Of a stretch of 64,000 bases of DNA, positions 26,528 through 35,939 are shown in pieces. Location of the stretch: contig CALCUM010000002.1 of assembly GCA_937907245.1 (NCBI GenBank), forward strand, positions 310,001 through 374,000, in the 5' to 3' direction. The position numbers were made by a program, and so were the translations under genes. The notes under the pieces are model-generated. The model was not told where the DNA came from. It did no database searches and worked only from the letters and a program-made list of their open reading frames with translations. Origin of the DNA: an uncultured Rhodobiaceae bacterium (GTDB taxonomy: Bacteria > Pseudomonadota > Alphaproteobacteria > RS24). Within the stretch, counting starts at the first letter, position 1, and each line of letters opens with the position of its first letter.

Positions 26528-27292
26528 ATGTCTGCAGCAGAAGAAATTAAAAACGTACAAGATATGGTTAGCGCCGAAGAATGGCAGCTACGCGTCGATT
26601 TGGCCGCGACTTATCGGTTGGTCGCTATGTATGGTTGGGATGATATGATTTTCACTCATATTTCCGTTCGCGTGCCAGGCCCCGAGCATCACTTCCTCAT
26701 CAACCCTTACGGCATGTTGTTTGAAGAAATTACCGCCTCCAGCCTGGTCAAGATTGACCTTGAAGGCAACATCGTAATGGACAGCCCATATTTTGTGAAT
26801 CCGGCGGGCTTTACCATTCACTCTGCCATTCACAGCGCCCGCGAAGACGCGCAATGCGTTTTGCATCTGCACACAGATGACGGCATGGCCGTGGCCTCGC
26901 AAGAAGAAGGCCTGATGCCTCTATCGCAAATGGCCATGCTGGTTCGTTCGCATCTTGCCTATCATGACTATGAAGGTGTGGCGCTGGACCTTGATGAGCG
27001 CGAGCGCTTGGTTGCGGATATTGGCGATAGCAAAGTCATGCTGCTTCGCAATCACGGCACTTTGGCTGTAGGCGAGACTTGTGGTCTGGCTTTCATGGCC
27101 ATTTATTTCCTCGAGCGGGCTTGCACCGCGCAAGTGCGCACGTTGAGCGGCACCCCCAATATGCCATCGGCAGAAGCCATTGAAACGGTGAATGGCCAGT
27201 CGGCTAGCCTGTTTCAGCCAGGCGTCGATGCGCTTGCTTGGCCTGCCTTGCTTCGGAAGCTTGACCGTATGGATCCGTCGTTCCGCGATTAG
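26528..27292 (+). CDS. Class II aldolase/adducin family protein
   Basis: A 254-residue zinc aldolase-fold protein. The metal/substrate motif HLHTDDG follows a conserved THISVRVPG and FLINPYG. Related enzymes act on sugar phosphates or hydroxyacids. The protein carries extra N-terminal residues if the upstream ATG (26486) is used, but GGGAGAG before 26528 favours the shorter form. It is in the same direction as glpK (50-base gap). Confidence 0.9.
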   Translation: MSAAEEIKNVQDMVSAEEWQLRVDLAATYRLVAMYGWDDMIFTHISVRVPGPEHHFLINPYGMLFEEITASSLVKIDLEGNIVMDSPYFVNPAGFTIHSAIHSAREDAQCVLHLHTDDGMAVASQEEGLMPLSQMAMLVRSHLAYHDYEGVALDLDERERLVADIGDSKVMLLRNHGTLAVGETCGLAFMAIYFLERACTAQVRTLSGTPNMPSAEAIETVNGQSASLFQPGVDALAWPALLRKLDRMDPSFRD

Positions 27293-27299
27293 AGGTTTT

Positions 27300-27749
27300 A
27301 TGTCCAAGCGTTTATATTCTTTGGCCTGTGGTCTAATGCTGTTGGCTTTGTCGCCTGTGCGCGCGCATGAGCCGGGCACATTCGAGAGCCCTATTGTCGA
27401 GCAGCGTGTCGCTAAATTTAAGCAAAGCGGTGGCGATATTCAGTCGGTTTTCAAAAAGCATTTACCGGCTGGCGATATGGCCGCCGTGGAAGCGGCTGCG
27501 CTTCGCATGGCTGCTTGGGCAGATGAAATGCCAGATTATTTTCCAAAGGGCAGCGTCAGCGAGGGTGCCGATAAAGCCATTTGGCAAGATTTCTCTGATT
27601 TTGAAACCAAAGCGAAAGCCAATGCCTCGGCTGCGCGCGCCTTAGCTGTGGCGGCACGCGGTGGCGATAAAGCGCTGGTGGCAAAAGCGGCAAAACGCGT
27701 CGGTGGCACGTGCAAGGCGTGCCATGATAGCTACCGCATTAAGCATTAA
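27300..27749 (+). CDS. Cytochrome c' family periplasmic protein
   Basis: 149 residues with a signal peptide (SKRLYSLACGLMLLALSPVRA) and a mature part of four-helix-bundle character. The heme motif CKACH near the C-terminus (GTCKACHDSYRIKH) is as in class II cytochromes c (c'). The role could be NO binding or electron transfer. AGAGG precedes the ATG. It stops within a TTAA palindrome shared with the convergent b-type cytochrome. Confidence 0.92.
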   Translation: MSKRLYSLACGLMLLALSPVRAHEPGTFESPIVEQRVAKFKQSGGDIQSVFKKHLPAGDMAAVEAAALRMAAWADEMPDYFPKGSVSEGADKAIWQDFSDFETKAKANASAARALAVAARGGDKALVAKAAKRVGGTCKACHDSYRIKH

Positions 27750-28387
27750 ATAAAGTTTGGGGTGACCAGAGCTAAGCTCAGGCTGGCGCCCACACAAATC
27801 GTGAGTAGGGCAAGCCCGAACCAGGTTTGGCGCCGGCTCGGTTTTTCGGCTGCACTGCCGCCGCTTATCATGCGGCCGACTAATTTCTCACCCAGCCACA
27901 GCCGATGCGCTAAAATAGCCAGCACATGCAGGGCGATGAGCGGAATGACCCATTTATGAATATCTTGATGCCAACTGCCCATAGGCGCAGCTAGATCTGG
28001 CGCGATGCCCAATATCGGCAAAGGCGCTTCATAAAGAATGTCATCGCCGGTCCATAACCCCGTCACAGCCATGGCGCCCATAACCAACAGAAGCGCGATA
28101 ACGGCCAGTCCTCCCAGCGGGTTGTGGCCTATGTGCGGCGAGCTTTTACGCGCCATCACGCTGCGCGCATAAGCCAATATATGGGCAGGCGTCGTAAGAA
28201 AATGCGAAAACCGCGCGGTCTCATATCCAACCACGCCCCAGATAAGACGAAACATAATCAGCCCTAAGGCGAGCAAGCTGAATAGCTCATGCACGCCCAA
28301 GGCGCCGCGTTCGCCACTGATATAGGCGCCCGCGATGCTTACCACAAAGGCCCAATGAAATATTCGTGTCGGTAAGTCCCAAACCAT
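27746..28387 (-). CDS. Cytochrome b561-type/di-heme b membrane protein
   Basis: 213 residues, four membrane segments plus a C-terminal one. Heme-ligand histidines are likely in TRIFHW, GVHELF, HQDIHK and LIALHVLAILAH. The family passes electrons between quinol and periplasmic cytochromes; cytochrome c' genes are often adjacent, as here (convergently). Its start touches the CobW stop. Confidence 0.9.
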   Translation of the reverse strand: MVWDLPTRIFHWAFVVSIAGAYISGERGALGVHELFSLLALGLIMFRLIWGVVGYETARFSHFLTTPAHILAYARSVMARKSSPHIGHNPLGGLAVIALLLVMGAMAVTGLWTGDDILYEAPLPILGIAPDLAAPMGSWHQDIHKWVIPLIALHVLAILAHRLWLGEKLVGRMISGGSAAEKPSRRQTWFGLALLTICVGASLSLALVTPNFI

Positions 28388-29322
28388 CAGCTGCCCGTCG
28401 GTTGAAACAGGTTTGTTAAGGCTTCGGCATTGGGCAGCTCTGGTTTGCCAATGAGCACAAAATGCCCAGACGGGGTGACGTCTAGGTTTTCAAAATGAAT
28501 GCGCCCGCCAGCATAATGCAGGGCATAAGCGCCTTGTTCATCGCGAAGCACCCCCTTGGCGCGCAGTACATGCGGCGTCAGGCTGGTGATTTTTTCGGCC
28601 AACACCTCGCGCGATAAGTTGCCATGCAAATGCGCCGACCAAGAGGCCAAGCCATGGTCTTCGATATGGGGGGCAAGCGGTGTTGTTGTCTTTATCTCTC
28701 GTTCTGCTTTCAGACCCAGCACCACCTCGATAGGCAATTGCCCATGGCGGACGCGCGCTTGCGGCGTGTTGGGATGGCTGGCCCGAAGCTTGGCCTCAAG
28801 GTGTTCCACTTGGCTGGCTTCCACCAAATCGGGTTTGGAGATAAGCAGCATGTGACCGGCCTCAATTTGCTTATGATAATTATCAGCCAAATAAGGGTCT
28901 TGGGCGTGAAGCTCATGCGCGGCGGCATCGACCAGCGTGATAATGCCATCGAGGCGCAATTGCGGGTCGACGGCGGCATAGGCGGCAATGCGGGTCGGGT
29001 CAGCGACACCACTGGCCTCAATAATCAGATGATCGGGCAGTGGGTCTTGGCGCATAATATCGGCCAAGCTACGCATTAAATCATCGCCGATAGAGCAGCA
29101 AATGCAGCCATTGGTCAGCGAGACTTGATTGCCATGCTGCGCCTCGATGAGTTCGCTATCAATGTTCAGCGCCCCGAAATCATTCACCAAAGCGGTGATT
29201 TTTCGTCCGCCCGACTGGGTTAGTAAATGGTTCAGCAGGCTGGTTTTGCCACTGCCCAAAAACCCAGTAATAATCGTCAGGCTAACTTTTTGTGCTGAAC
29301 GAAGAGGCAAAGTTTGGCTCAT
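28387..29322 (-). CDS. CobW/YjiA-type GTPase (COG0523)
   Basis: A 311-residue G3E GTPase. The P-loop GFLGSGKTSLLNHLL is followed by the CICC metal motif (TNGCICCSIG) and a C-terminal CobW domain. The family includes metallochaperones for zinc or cobalt and enzyme activators; the target is unknown. It overlaps the amidohydrolase stop by four bases and abuts the cytochrome b gene, forming a three-gene run with them. Confidence 0.93.
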   Translation of the reverse strand: MSQTLPLRSAQKVSLTIITGFLGSGKTSLLNHLLTQSGGRKITALVNDFGALNIDSELIEAQHGNQVSLTNGCICCSIGDDLMRSLADIMRQDPLPDHLIIEASGVADPTRIAAYAAVDPQLRLDGIITLVDAAAHELHAQDPYLADNYHKQIEAGHMLLISKPDLVEASQVEHLEAKLRASHPNTPQARVRHGQLPIEVVLGLKAEREIKTTTPLAPHIEDHGLASWSAHLHGNLSREVLAEKITSLTPHVLRAKGVLRDEQGAYALHYAGGRIHFENLDVTPSGHFVLIGKPELPNAEALTNLFQPTGS

Positions 29323-30974
29323 GCATCGCGACCTTGGTTGAGATGCACATTCCCATCAACCATAGTGCCGATAACGGAAATATCTTTCAGCCCCATGGCG
29401 CCCACGACGATGGGGTCGTCGGCCAATATGGTGATGTCGGCACGTTTGCCAACTTCGAGGCTACCGATTTCTGTGTCCATTTTTAGCGAATAGGCCGCGC
29501 CCATAGTGATGGCGTATAGGGCTTGCTCGACGCTAATTTTTTCGCTTTCGCCGCCCAAGGCGACGCCCGTGGAGGACAAGCGATTGACGGCGCACCATGC
29601 GGTGAACAAAGGCGCCAAGGCGGTAACCGGCGCATCTGAGTGAATGGCCAAGGGCACGCCTTCTTCTAGGCAGCCGCCCGCATCATCTAAACGACCCGCG
29701 CGTTCGGGCCCCATGGTGATGGCGCGGTGTTCGTCGCCCCAATAATATAGGTGGTTTGAGAATAAATTAACGCCGACGCCCAGAGTTTTCATGCGTTTGA
29801 AATGCGCCCTCGAGGCCATTTGGCAATGTTGCAAAGTGTGGCGGTGGTCCGGCCACGGATGCGCACGAAGCGCGTCTTCTATGGCATCCAAAGTTACTTC
29901 CGTGCATTCGTCGCCATTGGTGTGGACGTGGCATTGGAAGCCAGCTTGCGTGAAGGCCGTGAGATATTCGCGCAAACGGTCGGGCTCGATATACCAAAGC
30001 CCATTGGGCGCGCCATTATAGTAATGTGGCCATTTAAGCCGCGCGCTAAAGCCTTGAATAGAGCCATCGGCCACGAATTTCACCAGCGAGAACCGCAGCT
30101 TGTCGCTTTGTTTGTCTTGCAGGGCCTGCATGCGCGCCACGCTTTCTTCTGGTGGCAGGCTGTTGCCTTGAAAGGCCACCACGAGGCGCATGGGGAAGCT
30201 GTCTTTCTCAACCGTTTCGCGCATGGCCACTTCGGCACCTTCAGGCACTGGGTTGGCTAGGTCGGTGCAGGTGGTGACACCCGTTTGGCGTGCCACTTGC
30301 GAAAACGTCTGCAAGGTTTTGGGCGAGCTGGCGGCTGCCAAGAGGTCTAAATTGGTCGTGCGCATGGCCATATACATGCCGAGTTGGCCAAGAAATTCGC
30401 CCGTCGGTTGGCCGCTATCGTCGCGGCGGATAAACTCGCTATTGTCGGCATTTTTCACGTCGGCGGCATCCATGATGAAATTATTAGCATTTAGAATATG
30501 CAAGCTGGCGTGCAACACAGCTACCGGACACTCAGCCGAGACAAGATCCAAATCGGCAGCACTCATGCGCCGGCCTTGGAAATAAATGGGGTCAAAGCCC
30601 CAAGCGATAAGCGGCTCGGAAGGGTCGTCGCGGGTGTCTTGGATTTGTTTTAAATGAGCGACCACATCGTCGATCGATTTTAAGCCCGGCCAAATGGTTC
30701 CATCGGGCCCTTCGCGGTCGTAATACCCAACATAATGATAGTCCCACAGAAGGCCTTCCATCATATGCGCGTGGCCTTCAATGAAGCCGGGCATCAGGGT
30801 GCGTTCGGCAAAATCGGTATTCACCTCAAGCGGTCCCCAAGCCGACTGCCAATCGGCAATATCGTCTGCCGTTCCGACGGCCAAAATGTGCCGGTCTTTT
30901 ATTGCAATATGCGTGGCATGAGGTTGATGGGGGTCCATCGTGCGGATGGACTTGGCTTGATATATGGTGCTCAC
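29319..30974 (-). CDS. YtcJ-type amidohydrolase
   Basis: A 551-residue amidohydrolase-superfamily enzyme. GFIEGHAHMMEG supplies the metal HxH near residue 72, HVHTNGDE supplies the next His, and IHSDAPVTAL is the distal metal Asp region. The substrate is unknown. I chose a GTG start at 30974 because GGGAGAG lies six bases before it; the frame also has a TTG at 31001. It heads the run with the CobW and cytochrome b genes. Confidence 0.92.
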   Translation of the reverse strand: MSTIYQAKSIRTMDPHQPHATHIAIKDRHILAVGTADDIADWQSAWGPLEVNTDFAERTLMPGFIEGHAHMMEGLLWDYHYVGYYDREGPDGTIWPGLKSIDDVVAHLKQIQDTRDDPSEPLIAWGFDPIYFQGRRMSAADLDLVSAECPVAVLHASLHILNANNFIMDAADVKNADNSEFIRRDDSGQPTGEFLGQLGMYMAMRTTNLDLLAAASSPKTLQTFSQVARQTGVTTCTDLANPVPEGAEVAMRETVEKDSFPMRLVVAFQGNSLPPEESVARMQALQDKQSDKLRFSLVKFVADGSIQGFSARLKWPHYYNGAPNGLWYIEPDRLREYLTAFTQAGFQCHVHTNGDECTEVTLDAIEDALRAHPWPDHRHTLQHCQMASRAHFKRMKTLGVGVNLFSNHLYYWGDEHRAITMGPERAGRLDDAGGCLEEGVPLAIHSDAPVTALAPLFTAWCAVNRLSSTGVALGGESEKISVEQALYAITMGAAYSLKMDTEIGSLEVGKRADITILADDPIVVGAMGLKDISVIGTMVDGNVHLNQGRDA

Positions 30975-31120
30975 GAAATTCTCTCCCTTTTCGACGAGCA
31001 ACTAACCTAACATTGCCTCGGCGGGAGACAAGACCAAAGCGCATGCCGAAGCAGGAAAACGATAGGCTTGTGTCCGGGTATCGATTGCGCCAGTATGTGG
31101 GCCATTATGGGAGATGATTT

Positions 31121-31804
31121 ATGAAACTGTTTGGCTCACCTCTATCGCCATTTGTTCGCAAGGCGCGCATTGTCGCTGCCGAGAAAAACCTAGAATATGA
31201 GTATGACCCGCGTCCCAGCCCGTTGGGCTGGCCTGAGGGGTTTGAAGAAATTAATCCGCTAAAACGCATCCCTGCCTTGTTGCCAGATAGTGACAATCCA
31301 GATTTTGCTATCAACGATAGCAGCGCGATTTGCGCCTATTTTGAAAAGCTAAACCCGAATCCAGCCCTCTATCCAGAGGCCGCCACAGACTATGGCCGCG
31401 CTTTATGGATAGAAGAAGTTTGCGATTCTGAGCTTGCGAATAAAATTGGCTTGGGCGTGTTTCGGCCTGTGTTTTTTAACCTCGCCACAGGCAAGCCTGC
31501 CGACGCACAAGCCGCCCATACGGGCTTTGAAGTGTTAGCCAGCTTGCTTTTGCCCTATCTGCAAGAACAGCTTGGCGAGCGCGATTATATGGCTGGAGAT
31601 GCGTTCTCGATTGCCGATATTTCTTTGACCACTCAATTGATGAACTTGAATTTGGTCGGTTTTGCCCTGCCCAAAGACAGGTTTGGGCCTCTGCGCGCGC
31701 ATTTTGAGCGCTGTCTCACCCGTCCTTCAATTGCTCAATTTGTCGAGCACGACAAAAAACTGATTGAGAAAATGGGTTTCGTGGTGGAGCGACAAATCGA
31801 TTAA
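31121..31804 (+). CDS. Glutathione S-transferase family protein
   Basis: 227 residues: thioredoxin-fold N-domain (GSPLSPFVRKARIVAAE; Ser9 or nearby as active residue) and helical C-domain with GDAFSIADISLTTQL. One of four GST-type genes in the window. Partner substrate unknown. Confidence 0.9.
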   Translation: MKLFGSPLSPFVRKARIVAAEKNLEYEYDPRPSPLGWPEGFEEINPLKRIPALLPDSDNPDFAINDSSAICAYFEKLNPNPALYPEAATDYGRALWIEEVCDSELANKIGLGVFRPVFFNLATGKPADAQAAHTGFEVLASLLLPYLQEQLGERDYMAGDAFSIADISLTTQLMNLNLVGFALPKDRFGPLRAHFERCLTRPSIAQFVEHDKKLIEKMGFVVERQID

Positions 31805-31867
31805 GATAAAACTCGATGGGTAGGGGTCCCCTGGCCGAAAATAAACCGTTTGGAGGAGGAGCCGTTT

Positions 31868-33607
31868 ATGTTGCGTTACTCTTCTGTTTTGCGTTCCAAT
31901 GCGCTTCAGCATCGTGAGATTAGTTACAACAAATTGACGCCCAAGCCGGATGTCAATAATCCGGATGCGTTGAAACCCCAGAAGCTAAAGCTTGGCTTTC
32001 GTCGCGTGATGGAACTGTTAATGCCTTATTCGGGCGTTCGGATTTTTGAACAAATGCGCGCCGTTGTGCCTTTGGCTTTTTATCTCGTGCTTTTTCAACT
32101 GATTATTCTGCGCCAGCCTATCGACGCTGCTTTCTTGCTGGTGGGCGGGCTTACGGCCGTTATCATCGGTCTGGCTTTATTTATGGAAGGCCTGAATGTT
32201 GGGTTGATGCCATTTGGCACGCTGATTGGCGATAAGCTGCCGCGCAAAGCCAGCATGCCAGTGATGCTCATCATCATTGCGATGTTGGGGGTTGGGGTAA
32301 CATTTGCAGAGCCAGCGATTGGCGCTTTGCAGGCTTTTGGAGCTTCGGTAGATGTGGCTCGGGCGCCTTATTTATATGAAATTTTAAACAATTGGACGAT
32401 GCCTTTGGTGCTGCTTGTCGGCGCGGGCGTGGGGGCAGCGGCTGTTTTGGGCACCTTGCGCTTTGTCTATGGCTGGTCTTTGAAGCCGATGATTTATGCC
32501 GCCGTATTTCCAACCTTGGCGCTTACTTTGGTGGTTTATGCCAACCCAGATTTGCGCGCTATTTTGGGCCTAGCCTGGGACTGTGGGGCGGTAACGACGG
32601 GCCCGGTGACCGTGCCCTTGGTTTTGTCGCTCGGCATTGGCATCGCTAATTCGACCGGCAAAGGAGGCAGTTCTTTGTCTGGCTTTGGCGTCGTGACTTT
32701 GGCTTCCTTATTCCCAATTTTTGCAGTCTTAGGCTTGTCTTTATATGTTTCGACACAAATCAGTGCCGAAGAAATTGTGGTGGCCGCGGCCGTCGCTTCC
32801 TCCACGGTTTCGGATGTGCCTTTGGGGCTTTGGGATCAATCTCCGTTGCAAGAAATTGCCCTTGGGGTGCGCGCCATCGCGCCTTTGGTGGTGTTTTTGA
32901 TGTTTGTTCTGTTTGTTGTGCTGCGCGAAGGTTTGGCCAATAAATTGTTCACCGCCTACGGTTTGGTTCTCTCGATTGTGGGCATGTGCGTGTTCAACAT
33001 CGGCCTGACCTATGGCTTGGGCGCTATTGGGGCGCAAACGGGCGCTGTTTTGCCAGCTGCTTTCATGGCTATTGATTTAAGCGCCATCTCCCCAATTTAC
33101 TCGGCTATTTTGGGCTTAACGTTGGTTATCTTATTTGCTTGGTTCATGGGGTTTGGCGCCACTTTGGCCGAGCCGGCTTTGAACGCGCTTGGCCTGACGG
33201 TGCAAACCCTGACCAATGGGGCTTTCAAAAAATCAATGCTGATGTATTCAGTCGCCATTGGCGTGGCTTGCGGCATTGCCTTGGGCATGGCCAAAGTTTT
33301 GTTCGAGATCGATCTCGCAACCTTGCTTATTCCGCTTTATCTATTCGCCCTTGTGTTGACGTTTTTCTCTACGGAAGAATTCGTAAATGTGGCGTGGGAT
33401 AGCGCCGGCGTTACCACTGGGCCAGTTACCGTGCCTTTGGTTTTGGCCATGGGGCTAGGGCTCGGCAAGGCTGTGGGCGCGGTAGAGGGCTTTGGCATTT
33501 TGAGCATGGCTTCTATTGGCCCCATCATTGCCGTTTTGAGCATGGGGCTGATCATTCGGTTTCGCCAATCGCGCGGCACACCTGCCACACCAACTCATTC
33601 TAAGTAA
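31868..33607 (+). CDS. DUF1538 membrane protein, probable P-II-linked transporter
   Basis: 579 residues with about fourteen membrane segments arranged as two homologous halves. Each half carries the same signature: WDCGAVTTGPVTVPLVLSLG and WDSAGVTTGPVTVPLVLAMG, and a second conserved patch of PFG/AEPA type (GVTFAEPAIGALQ and GATLAEPALNALG). This is the DUF1538 family, of unknown substrate. The two P-II-like genes downstream point to ligand-controlled transport. GGAGGAG precedes the ATG at 31868; a TTG at 31850 in frame is not preferred. Confidence 0.9.
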   Translation: MLRYSSVLRSNALQHREISYNKLTPKPDVNNPDALKPQKLKLGFRRVMELLMPYSGVRIFEQMRAVVPLAFYLVLFQLIILRQPIDAAFLLVGGLTAVIIGLALFMEGLNVGLMPFGTLIGDKLPRKASMPVMLIIIAMLGVGVTFAEPAIGALQAFGASVDVARAPYLYEILNNWTMPLVLLVGAGVGAAAVLGTLRFVYGWSLKPMIYAAVFPTLALTLVVYANPDLRAILGLAWDCGAVTTGPVTVPLVLSLGIGIANSTGKGGSSLSGFGVVTLASLFPIFAVLGLSLYVSTQISAEEIVVAAAVASSTVSDVPLGLWDQSPLQEIALGVRAIAPLVVFLMFVLFVVLREGLANKLFTAYGLVLSIVGMCVFNIGLTYGLGAIGAQTGAVLPAAFMAIDLSAISPIYSAILGLTLVILFAWFMGFGATLAEPALNALGLTVQTLTNGAFKKSMLMYSVAIGVACGIALGMAKVLFEIDLATLLIPLYLFALVLTFFSTEEFVNVAWDSAGVTTGPVTVPLVLAMGLGLGKAVGAVEGFGILSMASIGPIIAVLSMGLIIRFRQSRGTPATPTHSK

Positions 33608-33620
33608 GGGAGGCTGACGC

Positions 33621-34061
33621 ATGGCCGGAAGACAAATAACCTATTTAACCGATGCGCTCATGATCACTTGCATCGTGCAGGCGAGCCAAGCTGACAATGT
33701 GGTGAAAGCTGCGCAAGATGTTGGCGCGCAAGGGGCTACGGTCACTTACGCGCGTGGCACAGGTATACGCGAGCGCATGGGCCTTATTGGCGTTGCTATC
33801 GATGAGCAAAAAGAAATGATCCGCATCATTGTAAGCCAAGAGCAAGCCGACCGAGTTTTTGAAGCGATGTATTTGGCAGGCAATCTAGACAAGCCGGGCA
33901 TGGGCATTATGTTCATGAACGACCTAGACCGCATCGCTACCTATATTCCAGATGAAGTGATGGCGGATGCTCAAAAGCAAGCCCCGAAGAAAAAACCAGA
34001 GAAAAAACCAGAGAAAAAACCAGCTAAAAAACGCGCCAAAAAAGCTGGAGCTAAAAAATGA
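33621..34061 (+). CDS. P-II-like regulatory protein with lysine-rich tail
   Basis: 146 residues. The first about 110 form a P-II/GlnB-like ferredoxin fold with a short T-loop (ARGTGIRERMGLIG) and a C-terminal GMGIMFMNDLDRIATYIP. The usual uridylylation loop is missing. The last 25 residues are a Lys/Pro/Glu tail (KKKPEKKPEKKPAKKRAKK) encoded by a 12-base repeat. It begins 13 bases after the DUF1538 gene and overlaps the next gene by four bases. Confidence 0.88.
   Translation: MAGRQITYLTDALMITCIVQASQADNVVKAAQDVGAQGATVTYARGTGIRERMGLIGVAIDEQKEMIRIIVSQEQADRVFEAMYLAGNLDKPGMGIMFMNDLDRIATYIPDEVMADAQKQAPKKKPEKKPEKKPAKKRAKKAGAKK
33990..34031 (+). repeat. 12-base A-rich tandem repeat in the P-II tail
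   Basis: Units AAAAAACCAGAG repeat in frame about three and a half times, encoding the KKPE repeats of the tail. The last unit is altered to CCAGCT. Confidence 0.85.
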
Positions 34062-34345
34062 TTACCGAGATAGGCGCCTTTCTGCACAAGGGCACGGGCA
34101 ATAAGCTGCTGGCGGAACTGAGGGATGACAAACGCATCCTTGGTATTTATGTGGAAGCGGGCCGGACGGAAGACCTGTTTGCCTTTCGCGAATTCGGCTC
34201 GGCGTCTGAAAATGACATTGTGACTATTTTGGTAGAAACTAAAAATGCCGATAAAATTTTCAAATTGATTACCCAAAAAGCTGATTTGGCGGAGCCACAA
34301 AGTGGGCTGGTTTACCAAATGCCGCTGCATAAACGCGCGAGCTAA
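34058..34345 (+). CDS. Small P-II-like protein
   Basis: A 95-residue second P-II-like protein with the same beta-alpha-beta order (ITEIGAFLHKGTGNKLL, TILVETKNADKIFKLITQKADL, GLVYQMPLHKRA) but without a T-loop or canonical ligand motifs. It starts in the ATGA overlap with the preceding gene. A hetero-oligomer with it is possible. Confidence 0.82.
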   Translation: MITEIGAFLHKGTGNKLLAELRDDKRILGIYVEAGRTEDLFAFREFGSASENDIVTILVETKNADKIFKLITQKADLAEPQSGLVYQMPLHKRAS

Positions 34346-34505
34346 CCCGGCCATAAATCGCTGTCCAAGTCGCAAGCCCAGAGGTTGATAGGCCTGTAAC
34401 GGAGGGGTCGACAGGCTTTGTATTTGGGATTTTTCGTGTTTGACCTATATTCTTTCCATCGTTTGGGTGGGCTTTTAAACTTGCCTTATTTCATAGGAGA
34501 GCGGC

Positions 34506-35912
34506 GTGAGTATTGTTTTAGAAACGGATTATCTGATTGTCGGCAGCGGTGCCATGGGGCTAGCTTTTGCCGATACGCTGCTGACCCAAACCGATGCCAG
34601 CATGATTATCGTCGACCGTCACGCCAAACCTGGTGGCCACTGGAATGTGGCTTATCCATTTGTTCGTCTGCACCAGCCATCGTCGTTTTATGGTGTGGAA
34701 TCGCGCGAACTGAGCCGCTTTCAAAAAGACCAAGTGGGCATGAACAAAGGGCTGTTCGACCTCGCCTCAGGGCCTGAAGTCAGTGCTTACTTTGATGATG
34801 TGATGCAACAGGGTTTTTTGCCGACAGGTCGCGTGCACTATTTTCCTATGTGTGAATACCAAGGCGAGGGCAAGTTTTCGGGTCTGACCTCGGGCAAACA
34901 ATATGAAGTGCGGTACAAAAAATTGGTTGATGCCACGCGCCTGACAGTGGATGTGCCGGCCGAGCATACGCCCGCCTTCTCGATTGCCGATGGGGTTAAC
35001 TTTATGCCGCTTAATGATTTGCCGCGCCTGCGCCGTTCGGCCGAAGGCTATGTGGTTATCGGCTCCGGAAAAACCGGCATGGATGCTTGCCTCTGGCTGA
35101 TGGAACACGGCGTGGAGCCAGATGATATTCGCTGGATTATGCCGCGCGATGCCTGGATGTTGCCGCGCGAATACGCGCAACCCGACACGGAGTTTTTTGA
35201 AGGTACATTTGGCAATCAAGCCAATCAGTTTGAGGCCATTGCCGAGGCAACCAGTGTCGACGATATGTATGCACGCCTCGAAGCGAAGGGCTGTGTGGTT
35301 CGGTTTGATACAGATGTGGAGCCGACCATGTTCCACGCGGCAACGATATCCAAGCCCGAGTTAGAAGCCTTGCGCCGCATTAAAAATATCGTGCGCATGG
35401 GCCGCGTAACGGCCTTAGAGCCAACTCGCATTGTGCTGGAAAATGGTGAGTTAGAAACCGGCCCCGAGCAAATGCACATCGATTGTTCAGCCAGTCTTTC
35501 GCGCACGATGGTGCGCATGTCGCCAAAGCCTGTGTTTGAGGGAGATGTTATTACGCCGCAAACCATTCGAAGTTTCATGCCCGTATTCAGCGGTTCGATG
35601 ATTGCCTATGTGGAAGCGAATTATGACGATGACGCCGAGAAAAACCGCTTGTGCAATGTGGTGCCTTTGCCCAATACGAGCGATGATTTTGTGACCATGA
35701 CCTTGGCCGCGATGATGAACCAATATAATTGGTCGCAAGATAAAACTTTACGCGCATGGGTTCGTGAAAACCGATTGGATGGGTTTACTAAATTGACCTC
35801 CAATGTGGCGCCGGACGATAAAGAAAAAATGGATATTTTATTGCGTATGCGCGACTATGCGCCCAAGGCCGTGGGCAACCTTATGGAACTTGCGGGAACG
35901 CTAAACACTTAA
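34506..35912 (+). CDS. FAD/NAD(P)-binding flavoprotein monooxygenase-like
   Basis: A 468-residue protein with two Rossmann motifs: VGSGAMGLAFADTL near residue 11 (FAD) and VIGSGKTGMDACLWL near 183 (NAD(P)). PGGHWNVAYPFVRLHQP resembles FMO-type enzymes. Substrate unknown. TAGGAGA precedes a GTG start. It is followed by a DUF2855 gene 27 bases on. Confidence 0.88.
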   Translation: MSIVLETDYLIVGSGAMGLAFADTLLTQTDASMIIVDRHAKPGGHWNVAYPFVRLHQPSSFYGVESRELSRFQKDQVGMNKGLFDLASGPEVSAYFDDVMQQGFLPTGRVHYFPMCEYQGEGKFSGLTSGKQYEVRYKKLVDATRLTVDVPAEHTPAFSIADGVNFMPLNDLPRLRRSAEGYVVIGSGKTGMDACLWLMEHGVEPDDIRWIMPRDAWMLPREYAQPDTEFFEGTFGNQANQFEAIAEATSVDDMYARLEAKGCVVRFDTDVEPTMFHAATISKPELEALRRIKNIVRMGRVTALEPTRIVLENGELETGPEQMHIDCSASLSRTMVRMSPKPVFEGDVITPQTIRSFMPVFSGSMIAYVEANYDDDAEKNRLCNVVPLPNTSDDFVTMTLAAMMNQYNWSQDKTLRAWVRENRLDGFTKLTSNVAPDDKEKMDILLRMRDYAPKAVGNLMELAGTLNT

Positions 35913-35939
35913 AAACAAAATCGCTGAGGGAGGCGACCA

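Noticed and set aside
31817-31830. GGGG-T-CCCC palindrome between the GST and DUF1538 genes as terminator
   Set aside because: The loop is one base and no T-tract follows.
34418-34777. Plus-strand frame of 119 codons at the flavoprotein start
   Set aside because: It overlaps the flavoprotein in another frame and resembles no protein; the GTG start of the flavoprotein has the ribosome-binding site.
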